NCBI GenBank assembly: GCA_027310845.1
Contig: DAIDAB010000032.1
Location: 1-6,467 of the forward strand
Length of the DNA stretch: 6,467 nucleotides
Source: a bacterium
GTDB taxonomy: Archaea; Thermoproteota; Nitrososphaeria; Nitrososphaerales; CADDZS01
Reading direction: 5' to 3'
Shown here: positions 1-4,861 of the stretch, in pieces
Layout of the letters: every line of letters starts with the position of its first letter
Position numbering within the stretch: position 1 is the first letter of the stretch
Program-made: the position numbers and the translations under genes
Notes under the pieces: generated by a model
Database searches by the model: none
The model's input: the letters and a program-made list of their open reading frames with translations, nothing else
What the model was told of the DNA's origin: nothing

Positions 1-265
1 GCACTGCGAGCTCTCCATCTAGCGGAGTAAGCTTTGATCCGGTAGGGAAAATGTAGTAGGCGTAATCCGAGAGCGAGGCAATTCTCGCATACCCCTGGAT
101 CTTGTCCGGGAAGGTAGAGTCATCCAGAAACGAGAATCTCTTACCCCCTTCTGTCTTGTGATAAACAACCAGACCCTCCACTTCGCTCTTTTTTGCAATT
201 GAATTTAGAAAAGCAGATTTTGAGCTCATCGAGGTGCCAAATATTCCAACTATGAATCCATCCAA
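1..265 (-). CDS. EF-Tu/SelB-like translation-factor-related protein, N-terminal fragment
   Basis: The 88 visible residues begin LDGFIVGIFGTSMSSKSAF (first residue Met if TTG initiates) and continue with KKSEVEGLVVYHK, FPDKIQGYARIASLSDYAYY and a GEL segment at the window edge. I recognise the pattern of archaeal proteins annotated as EF-Tu/IF-2/RF-3 family or SelB-like, which have a reduced N-terminal GTPase-like domain. The Walker A region is degenerate: residues 10-17 read GTSMSSKS, with serine where GKS/T would have glycine. The frame is open upstream to a TAG at 332-334 but has no ATG or GTG; TTG at 263-265 is the only sensible start and follows a GGGGA motif by about six bases. The 3' end lies outside the window. 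It is co-directional with the oxidoreductase operon, 266 bases downstream, probably with its own promoter. Cellular role unknown; family call is from memory of motif patterns. Confidence 0.6.
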   Translation of the reverse strand, partial: MDGFIVGIFGTSMSSKSAFLNSIAKKSEVEGLVVYHKTEGGKRFSFLDDSTFPDKIQGYARIASLSDYAYYIFPTGSKLTPLDGELAV

Positions 266-405
266 TGTTATTCCCCAGTTTTCATAATGAAAGAAAGCTA
301 TCTTTACGCAGTCCCGTTCCTCAATTGAAGCCTATTAAACTGCTCCAGAAATGCGAGCAACCAGGAACATGGCTTGAACTCTAAGATCTTCACTGATGTA
401 ACCGC

Positions 406-431
406 AGAATCTGAACTGAAAGAAAGATTCT
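406..431. repeat. 7-bp inverted repeat near the putative start of SelB-like transcription
   Basis: AGAATCT at 406-412 and AGATTCT at 425-431 are exact reverse complements separated by 12 bases. The pair lies immediately downstream of the TATA-like box in the minus direction and spans the predicted initiation point. It could be an operator or a leader hairpin; a repeat this short can also occur by chance. Confidence 0.25.
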
Positions 432-433
432 CC

Positions 434-441
434 GTATAAAT
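434..441 (-). promoter_or_regulatory. Candidate archaeal TATA box for the SelB-like gene
   Basis: Read on the minus strand the site is GCAGAATTTATACGG. ATTTATAC resembles an archaeal TATA box, preceded by a purine/A-containing BRE-like stretch. Initiation about 25 bases downstream would fall near 408-412, giving a leader of roughly 145 bases before the TTG at 265. That is long for archaea, so a nearer promoter, for example around the ATTATG at 284-289, remains possible. Confidence 0.35.
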
Positions 442-531
442 TCTGCCTTTCCCTTGCTACACGCAACTACGTTTGGCAAAGGCCCCAGAGGAAGCCCTCA
501 AGGCAAATCTGCCCTTTCCCCTTAGTTCTTT

Positions 532-1542
532 TTACTTTCTTAACTTTAGAGCTCCCCGTATCGGAGCTATTCCGGGAACTTCCCACTCTTCCCACATTTC
601 ATCGACTCTTTGCTGGAAGAAATCATAGTCCTCTTCCTTAAAGTGAGAAAAGCGACCTTGTTTTTCCAGATATTCACGCACGGGTACCCGCTTCTTTGCG
701 GCAGCATCGTAGGTGTACCTTACTTCTCCCCTCACGATCTCATACAATGGAAAAACCCCAGTCTTCACAGCTAGTTGTCCTAGGTCTCCAGAGTATCTTG
801 GATGATAATCCCATCCCTTCGGGCAAGGATCCAAAGTGTGGATGAAGGTCGGACCGCCAATTGAAAGCGCCTTCTTGACCTTGTTCATGTAATCCATTGG
901 TGGAAAAGTCGCGCAAGCTGTTGCAACGTATTTGCAGTTTGGGTGGCCTACAGCAAGCATCGCAGCGACATTCTTTTTCCAACGCTTGTGCATTATTCTC
1001 TCTTTTGTGCCAGTAGGACTGAAAGTCGTCTGTGCGCCCCAAGGTGTCATATTTGTTGCCTGGATGTCCGTGTTTGCCGCTGATTCGTTGTCGTACATTA
1101 TGACCAACAGGTTATAGTCGGTTTGCAGCGCCATCGAGACGCCGCCTATTCCCATATCTCCTCCGCCTAGATCTCCTGAGAAGTTGATCACGTTGATATT
1201 CTCCTTTGGAATCTTGCCCTTTCTCATGAGAGCCCGTAGACCTGCCGCCATTCCGACAGCGGAAGATCCGCCACCGCCTAATTGAGTGTGCATCCAGGGA
1301 ACTACCCACGGCGTGGTCATGTAGCTCGTATTTGCAACATACATGCAACCCGTCGCGCCGGTCACAACAGTCCTCGGCCCAGCTGCCTTGATGAAGTCTC
1401 TCATGACGAGTGCAGATTCGCAACCCTGGCAGGTTCTGTGACCTGAAGTGTAGAACTCTGGTAGGTCTATCTTGTGGACATTACTGTACAGATTTGCGCC
1501 CTTGAATTCTTCCATTTTTTCTTCAGTGGTCATTTTAATCAC
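532..1542 (-). CDS. 2-oxoacid:ferredoxin oxidoreductase beta subunit (TPP-binding), oxalate oxidoreductase-like
   Basis: This is the cytoplasmic subunit that binds thiamine diphosphate and the proximal [4Fe-4S] cluster in 2-oxoacid:ferredoxin oxidoreductases. Four cluster cysteines are visible: C38 and C41 (GHRTCQGCE), C66 (ATGCM) and C240 (DPCPKGW). The TPP/Mg motif runs from GD at 123-124 to DNE at 151-153, followed by NTDIQ at 157-161 and TPWGA at 166-170. Departures from the usual PorB pattern are a GGGG run (89-92), the glycine-rich SGDLGGGDMGIGG (122-134) and NTD instead of NTG. At 336 residues it is slightly longer than a typical PorB. The start used is GTG at 1540-1542, four bases after a GGAGGT ribosome binding site and overlapping the alpha gene by 8 bases. 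An ATG three codons later (1531-1533) begins just after the alpha stop but is 13 bases from that site. Last gene of the operon. Subunit identity is near certain; substrate is inferred from alpha. Confidence 0.92.
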   Translation of the reverse strand: MIKMTTEEKMEEFKGANLYSNVHKIDLPEFYTSGHRTCQGCESALVMRDFIKAAGPRTVVTGATGCMYVANTSYMTTPWVVPWMHTQLGGGGSSAVGMAAGLRALMRKGKIPKENINVINFSGDLGGGDMGIGGVSMALQTDYNLLVIMYDNESAANTDIQATNMTPWGAQTTFSPTGTKERIMHKRWKKNVAAMLAVGHPNCKYVATACATFPPMDYMNKVKKALSIGGPTFIHTLDPCPKGWDYHPRYSGDLGQLAVKTGVFPLYEIVRGEVRYTYDAAAKKRVPVREYLEKQGRFSHFKEEDYDFFQQRVDEMWEEWEVPGIAPIRGALKLRK

Positions 1543-2794
1543 TCTTACCTCCAGAACTATTTCCTTGCGATCCTCGGTTTGATTTTTCTCTCACTCGCAC
1601 CCAGTTGACTACATCTGCTTCTTCTGCCTTCTCGACTTTTCTAAACATCGCGATGACATCCTCAATCGAGACCTCTCTCCCCGCAAGGCCAGCTATGAAG
1701 TCAATCACCGGAGGCCTCGACTTTGCTCTATAGAGGGCAGAACTGATGTCTGTGAATAGCACTCCAGCGTCATCTGGCCCGCCGTGTGCAAAATCCCTGT
1801 CTATCACTCCCAAATGCGAAGCTCGAGAAAGAGCCTTTCGAAGTTCTTCTGAAGGGAAGGGCCTGAACCAGCGAAGCTTGATGTATCCAACCTTGTCCCC
1901 CTTCTTTCGCATCTGTCTTACGGCTGTTTTTGCCGCAGCGCTGACAGTTCCCATTCCAACAATGATCGTGTCAGCGTCGCTTGTCATGAATTCTTCAAAG
2001 AATGGGTTTGGATAGCCAGCATGGAATATGCTTTCGAACTCATCGTATGCTTTGCGAATCACTCCGACAGCCCGCTTTGCAGCTTCCCAGTTCTGCCTCC
2101 TGATCTCCATTCCCCAATCTTCGTTCACCTGCGGAGCAATTGATATTGGGTTGTCAGGATGCAATCTTCTTTTTCCTAGATCATATGGAGGCAGAAATCG
2201 CTTGACAGCTTCCTTCGTCGGTATCTTTACCATATGCTGCGAGTGAGTAAGGTATCCTCCATCCATTGCCACTGCGCAGGGCATTCTAACTTTTGGATCT
2301 TCCGCAACTCTGTAGCCGATGAGTGTCGTGTCAAGAGCTTCCTGGGCAGTCGAAGCCCACACTATCAGCCAACCCAAGTCTCTAACTAGCATCGCATCGT
2401 TGTGCTCGACCCCGAATGCGCCAGGGTCATCAAGTGCTCGATTCCCTACCAATGCAAGAACTGGGAGTCTGTCAGTTGCGGTGGCGGCAAGTGCTTCAGT
2501 TGCATAGAGCCAACCAGTTCCACTGCTGCCTGCAAAAGCTCTTGCCCCAACGGATGATGCGTGTTTAGCAATCTCGAACTGTGAATGCTCCCCATCCGCG
2601 ATGATATACTCTGCGTCGAATTTTCCATCGGCGATGAACTTTGCGAGACGATCCATAACTCCAGTGTACGGTCGTATCGGATAGGCAGAAAAGACATCAA
2701 CGTCTGCGAGCCTCACTGCCTGAGCGACTGCATCCGTGCCGGTGAGAAGCTCCTCGCTCTCATAGACGTCTTTTAGAACAGCCTCTGTAGTCAT
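1535..2794 (-). CDS. 2-oxoacid:ferredoxin oxidoreductase alpha subunit, YPIR variant (oxalate oxidoreductase-like)
   Basis: The 419-residue alpha subunit has the pyrimidine-binding domain at about 15-245 and the transketolase-C-like domain II at about 270-395. It completes the TPP site with beta and binds the 2-oxoacid. E69 (DGEHSQ) is the expected glutamate contacting the TPP aminopyrimidine. The signature loop reads AYPIRPYTG (37-45), whereas pyruvate, 2-oxoglutarate and branched-chain enzymes have YPITP; R41 therefore replaces the threonine that contacts substrate. R119 (VGNRAL) aligns with the conserved substrate-carboxylate arginine, and F127 follows in DDPGAFG. As I recall, Moorella oxalate oxidoreductase uses alpha Tyr28, Arg31, Arg109 and Phe117; all four match here with a constant offset of 10. 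I infer oxalate or another small dicarboxylate as substrate. The ATG at 2794 is preceded by GAGGGGG (2803-2809) at 8 bases and lies 2 bases after the gamma-delta stop. The C-terminal tail is hydrophilic. Family certain; substrate moderately supported. Confidence 0.92.
   Translation of the reverse strand: MTTEAVLKDVYESEELLTGTDAVAQAVRLADVDVFSAYPIRPYTGVMDRLAKFIADGKFDAEYIIADGEHSQFEIAKHASSVGARAFAGSSGTGWLYATEALAATATDRLPVLALVGNRALDDPGAFGVEHNDAMLVRDLGWLIVWASTAQEALDTTLIGYRVAEDPKVRMPCAVAMDGGYLTHSQHMVKIPTKEAVKRFLPPYDLGKRRLHPDNPISIAPQVNEDWGMEIRRQNWEAAKRAVGVIRKAYDEFESIFHAGYPNPFFEEFMTSDADTIIVGMGTVSAAAKTAVRQMRKKGDKVGYIKLRWFRPFPSEELRKALSRASHLGVIDRDFAHGGPDDAGVLFTDISSALYRAKSRPPVIDFIAGLAGREVSIEDVIAMFRKVEKAEEADVVNWVRVREKSNRGSQGNSSGGKSD
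1547..1552 (-). promoter_or_regulatory. Shine-Dalgarno GGAGGT for the beta gene
   Basis: GGAGGT lies inside the last codons of the alpha gene. It is four bases from the GTG at 1542 and thirteen from the ATG at 1533, which favours the GTG start and translational coupling with alpha, although four bases is a short spacing. Confidence 0.6.
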
Positions 2795-2796
2795 CT

Positions 2797-4002
2797 CTAA
2801 TTCCCCCTCTCAACCTTGAAAGGTACCGGTTTTGATACCTCGCTCATGCTTTCTCCCTTGCCTGTAACGTGCGAGGGCATCATCCTTCCTTTTCCTTTTT
2901 TCTCTTCTATCATTTTCGTATAAGACTGCGGATCCTTCTTGAAACTTTCCCATGGGCTGTCATCATTCTTAAAATTCAGTTCGTCGACCATGACAATGCA
3001 CTCGTTTACAGGGCAGACTTCAGCGCATCTTCCACATCCCGTGCAGTACTCATAATTGACATCATACAGACCATCAGGAGTAGGGTCAAAGCATTCATCG
3101 GGGCACTCGTACCAGCACAATGTGCATTTTGTACAAATGTCGAATCTTACAACAGGTCTCTGAGTCTTTGAGGTGCCTCTCTTGTAATCAAGATTCCTGC
3201 CCAAGCCTCTCGGCCCCATTTTAAATTCCCGAGGCGCTGCTTTTACGACAATGCCTTCGTCAAATTCGTTCCATGCTGGCAGAACAGGCTTCCGATGCGG
3301 CCAAACGATTCCATCATTTGCGCTGACTACGCTGAGCTTCGTGGAATTGTACGCATCCTCCAATGCCTTAACCTTTTCATCGTTCTTGTAGGTTTTCCTC
3401 ACATATGCGATAGCTTTGTCGAGACTGATTATTTCAGGTGAAATCCTTGCAACAGCACCTAGGACACGGACATCTGTATTGTCATCTCTATAGTACCATA
3501 GACCCGCGAAACTTGCTTCTCCAGGAAGAATCGCCAAATTGTAAGTGAAAGGTTTCTTTTCCAAGAATTGGACTAGATCTTCAGGTGGCCTTCTTGAAAT
3601 TACCAATAGAGTGCCGCCTGGCACAACTTTTTCGTTGATCGGCCTTATGCCGTAATGGCCCCACGGTTCAAGTCCCTTTACCATCGTATCATCCAGGACT
3701 GCCACGATATCTGCTCTGTCGATGTCCATCTTTGCGCTGGCGATCGCCTCGAGCTCCTCCTCGGACAATCCATCGGAAAAGAATGCAAAGTTTGCACATG
3801 GGACGCCATTTCTCTGTGGGTCGTCGCTGTATCTGCCATTAGAAAACGCAGTCTTACCATCGGAATGCGCGATATAGACCAAGTCTTTCGTTATTCTGTA
3901 CGCAAGGGTCTTTTGGAAGATTCCGCGATAATTTACTTCAAACCGTTTTATCGGCTCTTCATCTACATCAACATTTTTCAGAGGCGCCTCAACAGTCGTC
4001 AT
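2797..4002 (-). CDS. 2-oxoacid:ferredoxin oxidoreductase fused gamma-delta subunit (2x[4Fe-4S])
   Basis: The 401-residue protein joins a gamma domain (about 20-205) to a bacterial-type 2x[4Fe-4S] ferredoxin domain, the delta subunit of four-subunit enzymes (about 283-342). The two cluster motifs are C290-C293-C296-C300 and C320-C323-C326-C330, each CxxCxxCxxxCP. Gamma features include RNGVPCANF (64-72), where PorG has an RRGAPV-like motif, and RADIVAVLDD (96-105), the usual DVVVVLD strand. The glycine-rich GxGGQG stretch that opens ordinary PorG is not recognisable; the N-terminus reads NYRGIFQKTLAYR. The linker (about 205-282) and the charged C-terminal tail (about 345-401) make it longer than gamma plus delta together. 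The clusters should carry electrons from the beta-subunit cluster to external ferredoxin. It is the first gene of the operon. ATG at 4002 has no clear Shine-Dalgarno site, so a short or absent leader is likely. A gamma-delta fusion also occurs in Moorella oxalate oxidoreductase. Confidence 0.88.
   Translation of the reverse strand: MTTVEAPLKNVDVDEEPIKRFEVNYRGIFQKTLAYRITKDLVYIAHSDGKTAFSNGRYSDDPQRNGVPCANFAFFSDGLSEEELEAIASAKMDIDRADIVAVLDDTMVKGLEPWGHYGIRPINEKVVPGGTLLVISRRPPEDLVQFLEKKPFTYNLAILPGEASFAGLWYYRDDNTDVRVLGAVARISPEIISLDKAIAYVRKTYKNDEKVKALEDAYNSTKLSVVSANDGIVWPHRKPVLPAWNEFDEGIVVKAAPREFKMGPRGLGRNLDYKRGTSKTQRPVVRFDICTKCTLCWYECPDECFDPTPDGLYDVNYEYCTGCGRCAEVCPVNECIVMVDELNFKNDDSPWESFKKDPQSYTKMIEEKKGKGRMMPSHVTGKGESMSEVSKPVPFKVERGN
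2803..2809 (-). promoter_or_regulatory. Shine-Dalgarno GAGGGGG for the alpha gene
   Basis: This purine-rich site sits within the final codons of the gamma-delta gene, eight bases before the alpha ATG, and supports that start and coupled translation. Confidence 0.55.
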
Positions 4003-4061
4003 GATGTTTGCCCGTTTATTTATTGGGCCTAGCTACACGTTTTAGGTTATCTTGTACCTGT

Positions 4062-4085
4062 TCAAAACTGCCCTTTTGAGCAAAA
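4062..4085. repeat. Overlapping TCAAAA/TTTTGA inverted repeats, candidate operator
   Basis: TCAAAA (4062-4067) and TTTTGA (4074-4079) are reverse complements around CTGCCC. The right arm is reused in a second palindrome, TTTTG-AG-CAAAA (4074-4085). Three CAAAA half-sites in alternating orientation thus lie mid-way between the divergent starts, where an operator would be expected. AT-rich composition makes chance occurrence possible. Confidence 0.35.
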
Positions 4086-4113
4086 TTTCCTCTTCTGCTA
4101 TTGAAAGGAGAGA

Positions 4114-4131
4114 GCGAGGGATTTGTCTCGC
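4114..4131. repeat. GCGAG/CTCGC inverted repeat just upstream of the regulator TATA box
   Basis: GCGAG (4114-4118) and CTCGC (4127-4131) are exact reverse complements with an 8-base spacer. They end three bases before the TATA-like box at 4135, near the BRE position, so bound protein could activate or block transcription of the regulator gene. Confidence 0.3.
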
Positions 4132-4134
4132 AAG

Positions 4135-4142
4135 CTTAATAT
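4135..4142 (+). promoter_or_regulatory. TATA-like box of the Bat-type regulator gene
   Basis: CTTAATAT is centred about 31 bases before the ATG at 4170. Initiation 25-27 bases downstream falls at about 4164-4166, giving a nearly leaderless mRNA. This fits the absence of a Shine-Dalgarno motif before that start. Confidence 0.45.
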
Positions 4143-4169
4143 CAGAATCTCTGTGTCATCGTAGAATGA

Positions 4170-4838
4170 ATGTCCCTTTGGGAAATGGAGGTGACGCAGA
4201 CTGACTGCCCGCATGTCTATACCACCCAAAGATATCCTTCTCTTCGCATCGTGATAATGGGAACCGAGATCGTAGGCAGGTACGAGCGAATCTTTTCTGT
4301 ATTCTCGTGCCCTACAGCAAGAGAGCTTCGCGCTGCTCTAAATTGCTTTCAAAACAACAATCGAGTTAAAGAATTTAAACTTCTTTCAAGCAAATCAGGA
4401 GTTGCTACGGCTTTTTACCTGATCACCAAGACATCGATGTTCAGGAAGACTTCGGAAATCGGTTTGAGAATCCATCCGCTGATTGCAAAAGCCGGGCGTG
4501 AGAAATGGTATCTCATAAGTGACGGCTCAAAACAAGACATTCGATCCCTTGTGAACAATGAGTTCACAAAGATTCTCTCCATGAAAAGAAAAAAACCTGC
4601 AGAGATATTCAGAGGATTCTACACGGCAGTGCGCTACCTCATGCCTGCCCTTTCCATATCAGATAAACTGTCTCAGAGAGAAATTGAGCTCGTAAGGGCA
4701 GCACAAGAGAAAGGATTTTTCGCTTGGCCAAGACGCACCAACCTGACTGGCCTCAGCAGAGAGTTAGGCATGCCGAAAAGCACACTCTCGTACCATTTCA
4801 GATCTGTTGAGAAAAAAATGGTTGATGCACTCAGTTAG
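4170..4838 (+). CDS. Bat-type (HTH_10) archaeal transcriptional regulator
   Basis: The 222-residue protein has the layout of archaeal bacterioopsin-activator-like regulators. The N-terminal segment MSLWEMEV...DCPHVYTTQRYPSLR matches the family opening (W/Y-E-x-E/K..., DCP, then YP), which supports the ATG at 4170 over ATGs at 4185 or 4257. The central region (about 30-160) is a probable sensing domain without a motif I can assign. The C-terminus (167-222) is a clear HTH_10 domain: LSQREIELVRAA, GFFAWPRR, LSRELGMPKSTLSYHFRSVEKK. It is probably a cytoplasmic DNA-binding protein with no membrane segment. It is divergent from the oxidoreductase operon across 167 bases with repeats, so regulation of that operon, perhaps in response to its substrate, is a reasonable inference. 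No receiver or PAS/GAF domain is evident. A perfect GGAGGTGA lies inside the coding region at 4187-4194 with no usable in-frame start after it. Confidence 0.85.
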   Translation: MSLWEMEVTQTDCPHVYTTQRYPSLRIVIMGTEIVGRYERIFSVFSCPTARELRAALNCFQNNNRVKEFKLLSSKSGVATAFYLITKTSMFRKTSEIGLRIHPLIAKAGREKWYLISDGSKQDIRSLVNNEFTKILSMKRKKPAEIFRGFYTAVRYLMPALSISDKLSQREIELVRAAQEKGFFAWPRRTNLTGLSRELGMPKSTLSYHFRSVEKKMVDALS

Positions 4839-4861
4839 GATTGCATGACACCAAACAAGTC
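4839..4861. other. Short convergent intergenic gap
   Basis: Only 23 bases separate the regulator stop from the transpeptidase stop on the opposite strand. No hairpin or T-run is visible, so the two transcripts probably overlap at their 3' ends. Confidence 0.5.

Larger units (their letters stand above)
266..531. other. Intergenic region between the oxidoreductase operon and the SelB-like gene
   Basis: No convincing gene is visible on either strand. On the minus strand, just after the beta-subunit stop, come three very small hairpins: GGCAGATTTGCC (502-513), GAGGGCTTCCTC (488-499) and a 3-bp GGC/GCC stem (475-484). They are too weak to call a terminator, and no T-run follows them on that strand. 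Two pyrimidine-rich stretches on the plus strand, CTGCCTTTCCCTT (444-456) and CTGCCCTTTCCCCTT (510-524), form an imperfect direct repeat. A TATA-like box and an inverted repeat are listed separately. Confidence 0.5.
4003..4169. promoter_or_regulatory. Divergent promoter region between the oxidoreductase operon and its putative regulator
   Basis: This 167-base region must drive the operon leftward and the regulator rightward. For the operon, an AT-rich AATAAATAAA (minus, 4015-4024) lies only about 17 bases before the ATG, too close for an ordinary TATA box. ACCTAAAACG (minus, about 4038-4047) is better placed but a poor match. The rightward TATA-like box and two inverted-repeat clusters are listed separately. 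A regulator could contact both promoters from here. Confidence 0.5.

Noticed and set aside
304..393. A 29-codon GTG-initiated minus-strand ORF (starting KILEFKPCSW) downstream of the TATA-like box
   Set aside because: It is very short, has no Shine-Dalgarno site and no family I recognise. Its position in the leader of the SelB-like gene is suggestive, but conservation would be needed to call it.
475..513. Possible terminator after the beta gene
   Set aside because: The hairpins have only 3-4 bp stems and no T-run follows on the minus strand, so it is not called a terminator.
1112..1423. A 103-codon minus-strand open frame inside the beta gene
   Set aside because: It lies wholly within the beta coding region in another frame. 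Its arginine- and cysteine-rich translation is typical of a shadow frame.
4015..4024. AATAAATAAA as the TATA box of the oxidoreductase operon
   Set aside because: It is only about 17 bases from the ATG, which would put initiation inside the gene, and no alternative downstream start is available.
3655..4032. A 125-codon plus-strand open frame antisense to the gamma-delta gene
   Set aside because: It overlaps a gene with clear family motifs and would run across the divergent promoter region. Its translation shows no recognisable domain.
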